A stretch of 34,887 nt of DNA from Planctomycetota bacterium (GTDB lineage: Bacteria > Planctomycetota > Planctomycetia > Pirellulales > JADFKK01). Each line of letters starts with the position of its first letter. Positions within the stretch are counted from its first letter, which is position 1. Where the stretch lies: positions 1 through 34,887 of the forward strand of contig JADFKK010000044.1 of the NCBI GenBank assembly GCA_022564995.1, written 5' to 3'. The notes beneath the pieces were generated by a model. That model made no database searches. It was not told the origin of the DNA and was given only the letters and a program-made list of their open reading frames with translations. Made by a program: the position numbers and the translations under genes. Of this stretch, positions 7,453-14,615 are shown piece by piece.

Positions 7453-8253
7453 ATGGACTGGCTACAACTTTCCGGCAAAACGGTCCTCGTCTTCGGCGTG
7501 GCCAATCGCAAGAGCGTGGCTTTTCACATCGGGCGCACGCTCAGCGAATGTGGCGCCGAGGTCGTCTACGTCGTCCGCTCGCCCGAGCGAAAAGAATCGC
7601 TCAGCAAGCTGCTCGGCGAGGCGCCCGTCTACGTCTGCGACGTCGAGCACGAAGATCAAATTGCCCGGCTGCGTGACGAAATTGCCGAGCAGTATGACAC
7701 GCTGCACGGCATGGTGCATTCAATCGCCCTAGCCGAATACGAAGGCGGGGCCAAGCCGTTTCACGAGACGCCCAAGGCGGCGTTCTTGCGGTCGGTCGAC
7801 GTGTCGTGCTATTCGCTGTTGGCGCTGTCTAATGCCTTTAAGGAAATGTTCGACCGAGACGCTGCGGTGGTGACGATCTCGATTTCGACCACTCGCATGG
7901 CCAGCGAAAGTTACGGTTACATGGCGCCGATTAAGGCGGCGCTCGATTCGTCGCTGGCGTTTTTGGCCAAGTCGTTCAGCCGCTTCTCGCGCGTGCGCTT
8001 CAACGCCGTGGGAGCGTCGCTGCTGAAGACCTCGGCCTCGGCCGGCATCCCCGGTTACGTCGACGCCTATCTCTACGCCGAGCAGGTGATTCCCCGCAAA
8101 GAGGCCCTGCGGACCGAAGAGGCCGCCCAGGTGGCCGCCTTTCTGATCAGCCCACGCTCCAGCGGAATCAACGCCCAAAACATCATCGTCGACGCCGGCA
8201 TGTCGATCAATTATTTCGATCGCGACATCGTCGAGCGGGCCATGCGACCGTAG
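7453..8253 (+). CDS. Divergent FabI/FabL-like enoyl-ACP reductase (SDR)
   Basis: 266 residues from the ATG at 7453, where [27 protein letters not shown] aligns with FabI starts; upstream in-frame codons add an unlikely tail. The GVANRKS loop is the FabI cofactor site. The active-site Tyr154 and Lys161 are spaced Y-x6-K in [11 protein letters not shown]. The other conserved FabI tyrosine (Tyr146 in E. coli numbering) is replaced by Ile144 in TISISTT, as in FabL-type enzymes. It would reduce an enoyl thioester with NAD(P)H. The canonical enzyme of this genome is at 32955-33776, so this is a pathway-specific paralogue closing the lipid cluster. Confidence 0.88.
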   Translation: MDWLQLSGKTVLVFGVANRKSVAFHIGRTLSECGAEVVYVVRSPERKESLSKLLGEAPVYVCDVEHEDQIARLRDEIAEQYDTLHGMVHSIALAEYEGGAKPFHETPKAAFLRSVDVSCYSLLALSNAFKEMFDRDAAVVTISISTTRMASESYGYMAPIKAALDSSLAFLAKSFSRFSRVRFNAVGASLLKTSASAGIPGYVDAYLYAEQVIPRKEALRTEEAAQVAAFLISPRSSGINAQNIIVDAGMSINYFDRDIVERAMRP

Positions 8254-8426
8254 CGCGTGCGGCTGGCCGCGAAGCAGACCCTCAAGCGCCGCCCATTTCG
8301 CTCGCAATCGCCCCTCGGGCATGATACGATTTTGAATAGTCGTTGTTCGCTCCGCGAACGAAACGTCTCGATCGCGGAGCGATCAACGACGATCAACTCC
8401 ACCCAGCCAACGAGGATATCCCCACG

Positions 8427-9389
8427 ATGAAAAGCATCTCTCTCCGCCCTCTCCCGCTGCTGATTCTTGCCGCTCTGTTACTCGTCTGGTCGCAGCCGGC
8501 GATCGCCGACAAGCCGGCAGCGCCCTTCACCGTCGCCCTCGTTCCCGACACGCAATTCTACTCGCTCAAATACCCCGAGCGATTCGAGGCCCAGATGCAC
8601 TGGATCAAGCAGCGGGCCAAAGAAGACAACATCCGCTTCGCGATTCACCTGGGCGACATCGTGCATAACAACACGGTTAAGGAATGGGAAGCGGCCGACA
8701 AGGCTTACAAGATTCTCGACGGGGCGGTTCCGTATAGCGTCGTGCCGGGCAATCACGACATGGCCAACGTCGAGCAGCAACTCACCCGCGATACGTCGCG
8801 CTACAACAAATACTTTCCGCCGTCGCGATACAAGGAGCGCCCTTGGTATGGCGGACACCTGGGCAAGACCAACGACAACAACTACTGCCTGTTCGAGGGC
8901 GGCGGCATGAAATTCATGGTCGTTAGCCTCGAATTCGTGCCCACCGACGAGGCGCTCAAGTGGGCCGGCGAAGTGATCGCCAAACACAAAGACCGCCGCG
9001 TGATCGTCGCCACGCACTGTTATCTGCTGTCCAACAATCAGCGCGACAAAAGCAGCGCGCAGAGTTACCGCCTGAAGGGTAACACGGGCGAGCAGATGTG
9101 GCAAAAGCTGATCCGCAAGCACGAGAATATCCACATGGTCGTCAGCGGCCACATCATCGGCGTCGGACTGCGCAGCGACAAGAACGACGCCGGCCGCCCC
9201 GTGCATCAGATTTTGACCGACTACCAGGGCCTGGCCAACGGCGGCGACGGCTGGCTGCGCACCATGCGGTTCGTACCGGCGGAGAATAAAATTTACGTCA
9301 AGGCCTACTCACCGACGCTCAAAAAGCACAACGACGACCCCAAGCACAGCTATGTGCTGGAGTACGACATGGCGCCGGTGAGGAAATGA
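8427..9389 (+). CDS. Secreted calcineurin-like metallophosphoesterase
   Basis: 320 residues from the ATG at 8427, preceded by GAGGA ten bases upstream. Residues 1-27 form a signal peptide (MKSISLRPLP ... AIADK). Metal-site motifs are in order: D41-T-Q, GDIVH (Asp77), GNHD at 108-111, ATHCY in the second half and SGHIIGVG near the end. This is the classical dimetal phosphoesterase set, so an exported phosphodiesterase or phosphatase is expected; substrate unknown. It lies 173 bases after the lipid cluster and has its own signal, so it is probably not part of that pathway. The stop codon falls inside a heptamer tandem array. Confidence 0.88.
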   Translation: MKSISLRPLPLLILAALLLVWSQPAIADKPAAPFTVALVPDTQFYSLKYPERFEAQMHWIKQRAKEDNIRFAIHLGDIVHNNTVKEWEAADKAYKILDGAVPYSVVPGNHDMANVEQQLTRDTSRYNKYFPPSRYKERPWYGGHLGKTNDNNYCLFEGGGMKFMVVSLEFVPTDEALKWAGEVIAKHKDRRVIVATHCYLLSNNQRDKSSAQSYRLKGNTGEQMWQKLIRKHENIHMVVSGHIIGVGLRSDKNDAGRPVHQILTDYQGLANGGDGWLRTMRFVPAENKIYVKAYSPTLKKHNDDPKHSYVLEYDMAPVRK

Positions 9390-9491
9390 CGAATGACGAA
9401 TGACGAATGACGAATGACGAATGACGAATGACGAATGACGAATGACGAAGGACGAAGGAATGACGAAATCCGAAGTCCGAAGTCCGAAGTC
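9385..9491. repeat. Heptanucleotide tandem repeat AATGACG x9, then related heptamers
   Basis: Nine perfect copies of AATGACG run from 9385 to 9447, then AAGGACG, and after a short break three copies of CGAAGTC at 9471-9491. The first unit contains the TGA stop of the phosphoesterase gene. Further on, around 9540-9590, diffuse complementary units (GACATTCG, CGTCATT) appear, so the region could fold back. Heptamers are not multiples of three, so copy-number change would shift any frame read through it. Confidence 0.95.
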
Positions 9492-9632
9492 CGAATGGAA
9501 TGCTACTGTGAATTCGAGTTTATGTCGACCGAATGTTTTGGACATTCGACATTCGGGCTTCTTTCGTCATTAGACATTCGTCATTTTCGAGGGAGCCCGA
9601 CCCCAGGTGACGCTTTGCAGCCCGGGTGGTTC

Positions 9633-9655
9633 GAATTCTTGCGAATCCGGCTACG
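9633..9655. repeat. Single REP unit, family A
   Basis: Reads GTAGCCGGATTCGCAAGAATTC on the minus strand, the same unit found in inverted pairs at 1110-1179 and 27292-27355. It lies three bases from the end of csrA and has no partner arm nearby. Confidence 0.85.
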
Positions 9656-9658
9656 AAT

Positions 9659-9880
9659 CTACGACTCGGCCCCGACGGCCACCATCTGGGCCGGTTCGAT
9701 TTCCCATTCGTACTCGGGCCGCGCCTGTTTGCGCAGCCGCACTTCTTCGCGATCGATCGAGACGTGCGACGGCGCTTCGATACCGAGTCTCACCTTGCCG
9801 TTGCCCGAGGCGATCACGGTCACGACGATGTCGTCGCCGATGTAAATCCGCTCGCCCGCCTTTCGTGATAGCACCAACAT
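9659..9880 (-). CDS. csrA: Carbon storage regulator CsrA (RNA-binding protein)
   Basis: 73 residues, MLVLSRKAGERIYIGDDIVV followed by VRLGIEAPSHVSIDREEV, the diagnostic CsrA/RsmA strands. The RNA-binding surface residues (Leu4 and Arg6 near the N terminus and the VSIDREEV stretch) are present. A homodimer that binds GGA motifs in mRNA leaders and controls translation. GGAGGGCGGG lies directly upstream of the ATG, which itself contains GGA elements, so autoregulation is possible. TTGACA sits just above the ribosome site. No flagellar partner genes (fliW) are seen nearby. Confidence 0.96.
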   Translation of the reverse strand: MLVLSRKAGERIYIGDDIVVTVIASGNGKVRLGIEAPSHVSIDREEVRLRKQARPEYEWEIEPAQMVAVGAES

Positions 9881-10214
9881 TTTCCCGCCCTCCGTGTCAA
9901 CGCGTCACGTGGGCGTAGTGCAAACAGCGTTCCGCGAATGTTGGTTTCGCGCGCTTGAAATCGCGCAGGGCCACTCGGCCATCGGCGGCGTTGACACTCT
10001 GCTGACAAGTTTTCCACGGGCGCGAAGCACGCGGCAGATTACGAATTCGAGGGCTAGGGCTGCGCCGCCTTTCACCAACGCCCTCAGGCCGCCTGCGGCC
10101 CATGTTCATAGCCTTCGCGAGCGCTGGTGAAAGGGCTGGGGCGCTGCTAGAATTGCCGCCCCGCGACCAATACGACGCCCTATGCGACGTGACGGAGAGA
10201 CTTCACGAAAGGAA
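9881..10214. other. Intergenic region with a hairpin
   Basis: Divergent promoter region of csrA and the next gene, without a convincing gene. Around 10068-10133 an inverted pair (GCCTTTCACCAACGCC against AGCGCTGGTGAAAGGGC) encloses the small palindrome GGCCGCCTGCGGCC. Promoters must lie here but I cannot place them with confidence. Confidence 0.5.
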
Positions 10215-11024
10215 ATGAAGACGATGGATAACGCAAATATCGCACAGGCGACTTCGCAGCAGTCGGCGCTCGAATCGGCCTCGGTGCCGTTTGTTGGGCG
10301 CTGGAACACGCTCGTCAGCACGACCAACTGGGAGAAGGGGCGGATCATCTCGCAGTGGCGCTCCTCGCTCGAAGAGCAGGAGGCCGCGGTGAATGAGTAT
10401 TCCGACGAAGCCTGGGCGCAGCTCGTCCAAGGCGTCAGCAGCCAACACACCGGCCGGCTGCGGCGGGTACACGACCGCTTCGGCGACGTGCAGGATCAGT
10501 ATAACGGCTTGTTCTGGAGCCATTTCCAAGCCGCCCTCGACTGGGACGACGCCGAGATGTGGCTGGAAGGCGCCGTGCAGAGCAAGTGGACGGTGGCCCA
10601 GATGCGCGCCAAGCGGTGGGAGACGCTCGGCGGCTCGGCCGAATTGAAACCGCGCGAAGAGGACGTCGTCGCTGCGGAGTTAGACGAAGACGTGGTGGCA
10701 GACGAAGCGATTCCGGAGACCCTCACCGGCAGCGTTGCCGTCGCCCACGACGCCACGGGCGAATCGGAGTCCGACGACGAGTCCGACGCCCAAGAACCGG
10801 ACGACGACTCCTCGCCCGGCACGGTCGAAGCGGTTCCCCGCGAGACCGTCCGCCCGTTCGCCGACCTCGGCAAGCTGCCCGACGACCTGACCGAAGCCTT
10901 CGAGTCCTTCAAGCTGGCCATCCTCCGCCACAAATCGGCGGGCTGGCAAGAAGTCACGCTCGAAGAAATTTTGGGGACGCTGGAAGCGCTCAAGGAACTG
11001 GCGATAGCTCCGTCAGCGGATTAG
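10215..11024 (+). CDS. Unrecognised acidic two-part protein
   Basis: I do not recognise a named family with confidence. From the ATG at 10215 (10224 is equally possible and better spaced from AAAGGA) it gives 269 residues. Residues ~20-140 are helical and Trp-rich (TNWEKGRIISQWRSSLEEQE, SDEAWAQLVQGVSSQHTGRLRRVHDRFG), which looks like a DNA- or partner-binding helical module loosely reminiscent of DUF3102-type proteins. Residues ~150-215 are a low-complexity acidic linker full of Asp and Glu. The end (~220-268) is a short helical piece beginning RPFADLGKLPDDLTEAFESFK. No signal or membrane segment, so cytoplasmic. Confidence 0.75.
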   Translation: MKTMDNANIAQATSQQSALESASVPFVGRWNTLVSTTNWEKGRIISQWRSSLEEQEAAVNEYSDEAWAQLVQGVSSQHTGRLRRVHDRFGDVQDQYNGLFWSHFQAALDWDDAEMWLEGAVQSKWTVAQMRAKRWETLGGSAELKPREEDVVAAELDEDVVADEAIPETLTGSVAVAHDATGESESDDESDAQEPDDDSSPGTVEAVPRETVRPFADLGKLPDDLTEAFESFKLAILRHKSAGWQEVTLEEILGTLEALKELAIAPSAD

Positions 11025-11037
11025 GGCCAAGCAGCTT

Positions 11038-11109
11038 TCGTCCTCGTACTCGTACTCGAAGCCGGCTCGAACGCCCGAGTACGAGTAGGAGGTACGAGTT
11101 CGAGGACGA
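11038..11109. repeat. Asymmetric palindrome, TCGTCCTCGTACTCGTA family, copy 1
   Basis: Starts 14 bases after a stop codon. The right arm (about 11075-11109) matches the arm at 14997-15031 nearly exactly; the left arm (11038-11059) lacks a 13-base block, CCTCCTACTCGTA, so the two arms are unequal. The centre AAGCCGGC is shared with the copy at 14947-15031. Confidence 0.9.
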
Positions 11110-11191
11110 GTACGACCGTTGAATTAGCGTGACGAGACGATCATCAATCGCCGGCATTGCCGCGCCGATCGTTCCGCCGTACGATGAAAGC

Positions 11192-11422
11192 ATGGACGAC
11201 CAACACGCCAATCAGTCCGCGACCGAAGCGTGGGTCCAGCGATGGATTTGCCTTGCTCCCATTCTCGAAGCTCTGGACGATCCCGCCGCCGACGCGCGAC
11301 CGCTGCGCGAAATCATCCCGCAATTCAACGACGCCTTTCGCTCCGCCGTCGCGCTTCATCCGCCCGAGCCGACCTCCGGCCTGATCGAGCAGCAAGCGAT
11401 ATTCCGCCGCGCACGTCGGTGA
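11192..11422 (+). CDS. Small hypothetical protein
   Basis: 76 residues from the ATG at 11192, MDDQHANQSATEAWVQRWICL, acidic and helical, no motif recognised. An upstream in-frame start at 11129 would give 97 residues but falls in repeat-rich sequence. GATGAAAG precedes the ATG as a weak ribosome binding site. Codon use is compatible with a gene, yet it could be a remnant. Confidence 0.45.
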   Translation: MDDQHANQSATEAWVQRWICLAPILEALDDPAADARPLREIIPQFNDAFRSAVALHPPEPTSGLIEQQAIFRRARR

Positions 11423-11468
11423 TTCTATGCGGTTCGGGCCACGCCAGCCAGCAAAGACGAAAACGGAC

Positions 11469-11700
11469 CCTCCCCACCGGCCTGCCTTGTGCCGGTGGCT
11501 TTTTGATTTTGGAACTAAAGGGGCCTGCCAGCCGCCTCCGGCGGCTGGCAGGCTGGGGAGGTTTGCAGGGAAAGCGGGGCGCCGTAGTTTTCAAACCAGC
11601 AAGCCACCGGGGCAAGCCCGGTGGGGAAACGCTTCGCGGAGCGCCGGCGTTGTAGTACCCAAACCAAGCAGGCCACCGGGGCAAGCCCGGTGGGGATCAG
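11469..11700. repeat. REP-like units upstream of the double-Y1 gene
   Basis: Unit R1 at about 11586-11628 and R2 at about 11652-11695 run forward: GTAG(T), then CAAACCAGCAAG (R2: CAAACCAAGCAGG), then the hairpin CCACCGGGGCAAGCCCGGTGG (stem CCACCGGG/CCCGGTGG). R0 at 11469-11516 is a degenerate copy in the opposite orientation. Between R0 and R1, 11523-11536 and 11540-11553 are perfect 14-base complementary arms around TCC. Confidence 0.9.
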
Positions 11701-11782
11701 GTGTCGGTGGCTTGTCGGGCTTCCAACAACGCGAGGCAATCCGCTCGGAGCCGCTACCGAGGAATGGTAGGATGTAACCATC

Positions 11783-12556
11783 ATGGAGCCAATCTACACT
11801 GCCGACAACACGAAACCGGCCTACCAACTCAATTGGGGCCTCACGCTCTTCTGGCGACAAACGCCGGTCGCGGATCGAGACTGGCTACCGGAATTGCAAG
11901 AGGCAACCGAGGCGGACGGCGTCCGTGTGATCAAGCATCAATTCACCAGCCACGAGGCGAGCCAGTTTTTCGTTAGCACGACGCCAGACGTGTCGCCGCC
12001 GCAACTGATCCGTTCGGTCAAGGGGCGTTTGCAACACTTGATTCGACAACGGTTACCAAAGGCGTTTCGTCGCAACTATTGCCTGCGAAGCATTGGCTCG
12101 GCAACTCGGGAGATCGTCGAAGAGTACGTGGCGAGTCAACTGGGCCACCACCGCATGGCCGACCCGCGAGTGCAACAGCGGTTGGCCGAGTTTCAGAGGT
12201 GCTTTCCTCGGGTCGACCTGAGTAAACCGGCCTTCAGCGCGCACGGCGAGTATTGGTACAACCTGCATCTCGTGATCGTCAACGCTGAGCGATGGATAGA
12301 GATCCGCCACGAGGTGCTGCGCGACCTGCTCGACATGGTCCAAAGGGCGGCGTCCAAGCACGCGCATCGCCTCTCACGCGTTGGGCTGCTTGCCGACCAT
12401 CTGCATCTGACGTTGGGTTGTCCGATCGATCAATCGCCCGGGGAAATTGCGCTGGGATACCTCAACAATTGTGCGTATGCGTGCGGGATGAAACCGGTGT
12501 TCCGGATGAGCTACTACGTCGGAACGATCGGGGAATATGATCGTGGCGCTGTGTAG
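11783..12556 (+). CDS. Fused double-Y1 (IS200/RAYT-type HUH) transposase-like protein
   Basis: 257 residues, two Y1-type domains in tandem. Domain 1 (~11-125): fold landmarks VSTTPDVSPPQLIRSVKGRL, NYCLRSIGSATREIVEEYVASQ. The position of the HUH histidines reads E-A-S-Q-F (A59, Q61), so the metal site is lost, but the nucleophile Tyr115 in EEYVASQ stays. Domain 2 (~153-257): keeps the HUH motif ADHLHLTLG (His206, His208) and SPGEIALGYLNNC, then SYYVGTIGEYDRGAV, and stops just where the Tyr helix should start. Y1 dimers build each active site from the HUH of one subunit and the Tyr of the other, so this fusion could hold one complete composite site. AGGA lies 11 bases before the ATG. The stop codon is within a flanking REP unit. 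Confidence 0.75.
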   Translation: MEPIYTADNTKPAYQLNWGLTLFWRQTPVADRDWLPELQEATEADGVRVIKHQFTSHEASQFFVSTTPDVSPPQLIRSVKGRLQHLIRQRLPKAFRRNYCLRSIGSATREIVEEYVASQLGHHRMADPRVQQRLAEFQRCFPRVDLSKPAFSAHGEYWYNLHLVIVNAERWIEIRHEVLRDLLDMVQRAASKHAHRLSRVGLLADHLHLTLGCPIDQSPGEIALGYLNNCAYACGMKPVFRMSYYVGTIGEYDRGAV

Positions 12557-12799
12557 TTGCCAAACCGGCGGGACACCAGCACGGGAGCGGTTGGAAAAGT
12601 GTTGTGCGCGTTCCCTCCCCACCGGGCTTGCCCCGGTGGTTTATTGGTTTGACAACTACACAGACGCCTCCCTCACCCCCTCTTTCCCTCGCATCCGCCG
12701 CCGTAGGCGGCGGATGCGAGGGGCGAAGCGCGCAGGAGGCCCGGCGCTCGCCGTAGTCCCCAAACCAGCAAGCCACCGGGGCAAGCCCGGTGGGGAACA
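12549..12799. repeat. REP-like units downstream of the double-Y1 gene
   Basis: 12549-12566 and 12646-12663 are inverted 18-base arms with one mismatch (GTAGTTGCCAAACC against GGTTTGACAACTAC). The right unit contains the CCACCGGG-type hairpin in reverse orientation (about 12614-12635). A second forward unit lies at about 12752-12799. Between them 12686-12702 and 12706-12722 are perfect 17-base arms around GTA. The left arm contains the TAG stop of the transposase-like gene. Confidence 0.9.
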
Positions 12800-12894
12800 G
12801 ACGCCTGCCCCGTGGCTTATTTCGTTCGCTCGCCTGACAGAAACGTATTGGCACAGAATCCGAAGCCGTTAAACAAGGACCTGACCCGGCGAAC

Positions 12895-14076
12895 CTAAGC
12901 CTTCTTTGCCGCGCGAAACATGGCGCGAAGCCGCGTCTTATATCGCTTGTGCCTGAGAAGTTCTAGGCGACGCTCAACGTGCTCGTAAAGATACTCCCGT
13001 CGATCGGCTTCGAGTTTCTTGATCACTCGCACGCCTGCGTCATCGTTACGCTTGATTATGTAAATCGCTATGAGAGTCGCCATAGGAACGATGTATCCCC
13101 GATTAGCCTTCAACGATCGCTTGGCCCACCTGATCGCTTCATTGTAATCGCCGCGGTCAAGATAAATGTCCGCGACATCGCCCAAAGCGTAAAATGGCTT
13201 GGGCTCCTTTTCAGTTGCCTCAACAAGAACCTCGATAGCACGCGTCTGATTTCCCATATAGTCGTAAGCGCGACCGATAAACAGCAAAGAACTGCCAACC
13301 TCATAGTCTTTCGACACGCACTGCTCGTACGCCCGTATCGCAGCCGGATAATCGTCCACCATGAGATGAGCGTAACCCAATTGACTGGTAAACTCTGGAT
13401 TCCCTGGAAAATCCAGGAGAGCTTGTTCACATGTCGTTTTGGTCGCATCCCAATCATCGGCGTCTCTGAGTGCAGACAAGGTTGAAAAGTAGAAACTCAG
13501 ACGAGATTCTTGTCGGTTCGGCACCGACTTTCGACCGGAAGGATTGCTTACGACGTAATACTTGTTCTCACCAAGTCCCTTAAAGGTTGATTGTAATTCT
13601 TTGAATTCCAAATCCTTTAGTGTGTCTGCCACGATGTCATGCAGCGTAGAAGAGATGCAAATGCAATTTGGCGGAGTCGCACCTTCCAGACGCGCGGTAA
13701 GATTCAGATTCGTGTCAATGTAGTTGCCTCGCTCCGGCGGGGCGATCAAACCGTAGTGAATCGCGATTCGTGTGTTTAGCGTGAGCGGTTCCGCCTTGCC
13801 AAAATTGAAGGCATTGATGAATCCTTGGCAAGACAGGGCTTCGCCAATTGCCTCGGGAGGCGTCGGTGGACATAAAATGAGAAATCCGTCACCTAGCTTT
13901 CCGATCAACTTCCCTTTCAATTTGTACACAAAAAAGAACTCGGCGAATTCTTGTAGCCGATTGATCTTAGGTGCAATGACCCCTCGCCCGTGAGTCTTCA
14001 ACTCGTTCGTGAAGTTCACTGCGTCGACCAGTACGATGGTTCGCATTTCCGGCTTTTTGATTGTGACGCGTTCCAT
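12895..14076 (-). CDS. Class III adenylate/guanylate cyclase with TPR repeats
   Basis: 393 residues from the ATG at 14076; a TTG at 14124 would add 16 residues and is less likely. Residues ~10-185 are a class III cyclase domain: metal-binding Asp18 in IVLVDAVNFT and Asp63 in IGKLGDGFLI, and the transition-state pair Asn125/Arg129 in NLNLTARLEG. The key residues are present, so activity is plausible; the Lys before LGDG is shifted by one relative to the usual spacing. Residues ~195-390 hold tetratricopeptide-like repeats (LGYAHLMVDDYPAAIRAYEQ, GRAYDYMGNQTRAIEVLVEA), for protein contacts. No membrane segment. It would make cAMP or cGMP in response to a partner. Confidence 0.85.
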   Translation of the reverse strand: MERVTIKKPEMRTIVLVDAVNFTNELKTHGRGVIAPKINRLQEFAEFFFVYKLKGKLIGKLGDGFLILCPPTPPEAIGEALSCQGFINAFNFGKAEPLTLNTRIAIHYGLIAPPERGNYIDTNLNLTARLEGATPPNCICISSTLHDIVADTLKDLEFKELQSTFKGLGENKYYVVSNPSGRKSVPNRQESRLSFYFSTLSALRDADDWDATKTTCEQALLDFPGNPEFTSQLGYAHLMVDDYPAAIRAYEQCVSKDYEVGSSLLFIGRAYDYMGNQTRAIEVLVEATEKEPKPFYALGDVADIYLDRGDYNEAIRWAKRSLKANRGYIVPMATLIAIYIIKRNDDAGVRVIKKLEADRREYLYEHVERRLELLRHKRYKTRLRAMFRAAKKA

Positions 14077-14308
14077 ATCTTTTTGAAGGGTCGCCTCTCC
14101 GCCGAGTTGCTGATTATTGAGCAACGAGAGAATGCAATTGGGGGGGCGCGATGCTGCCCAATAATGCTCCCGCTTGGCGACGGCGATTCTAGCACGCGAG
14201 TCGCGAAGGGCAGCCCTTCAGGTCGCATTCCGCAGCCGTCCGCCAGTCTGTTCTCCGGGCAAGGAAGCGAGCGGTGACAAGCGAGCCATGGCAACCAGCG
14301 TTACTCTA

Positions 14309-14615
14309 TCAATTGTCCGCTTGCCGTTCTCTCCATCGTTCCATCGATCGCGCGGTGTGAAGCACGCCCAACATGAGAAGTTCTGAGTCGGTGACGTCGA
14401 ACAAGACGACATACGGAAACCGCCGCAGCCGGCGGTAGCGAATTCCTCCGGGAGACGACGCGAATCGACTGGGATCGGCGATAACGTCCGCGACGCATTG
14501 GCGGGCCGATTCGACAAAGGCGTCGCCCAAACCGGGCGAACGTCGATCGTACCTAACGAGCGGCTTCGCGAACATCGCAATCGAAGAGCGGATGATAGCG
14601 GAGCTGCCTATCCAT
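14309..14615 (-). pseudogene. ParE/RelE-family toxin, frameshifted
   Basis: The natural start is the ATG at 14615, overlapping the antitoxin stop by eight bases (ATGGATAG). It reads MDRQLRYHPLFDCDVREAAR and then hits TAG at 14553-14555. The expected continuation of a ParE-type toxin, here RYDRRSPGLGDAF ... RFPYVVLFDV ... VLHTARSMERWRERQ, is in the next frame and runs to 14309. One extra base around 14554 (CGTTAGG instead of CGTTGG) explains both halves. An ATG at 14575 gives an 88-residue frame that lacks the proper N terminus. Either the toxin is dead or this is a sequencing slip. ParE-type toxins block gyrase; RelE types cleave mRNA. Confidence 0.8.

Larger units (their letters stand above)
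11469..12800 (+). mobile_element. Candidate RAYT unit: double-Y1 gene bracketed by REP palindromes
   Basis: The gene at 11783-12556 is flanked by five to six copies of one palindromic unit (11469-11700 and 12549-12799), with a perfect long hairpin between units on each side (11523-11553 and 12686-12722). The near-mirror layout and a shared GTAGT-led unit fit a REP-associated tyrosine transposase with its own repeats. Outer ends are my estimate, since no target duplication was identifiable. Confidence 0.6.

Noticed and set aside
2007..8253. Housekeeping type II fatty-acid operon
   Set aside because: fabD, fabG and fabH are absent, two FAD desaturases are present and a canonical fabI lies elsewhere.
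9309..9545. Small frame encoding SSFVIRH repeats
   Set aside because: It is only the translation of the heptamer array.
11469..12800. Possible CRISPR array
   Set aside because: Units are palindromic, in mixed orientation, irregularly spaced and separated by a gene; no cas genes.
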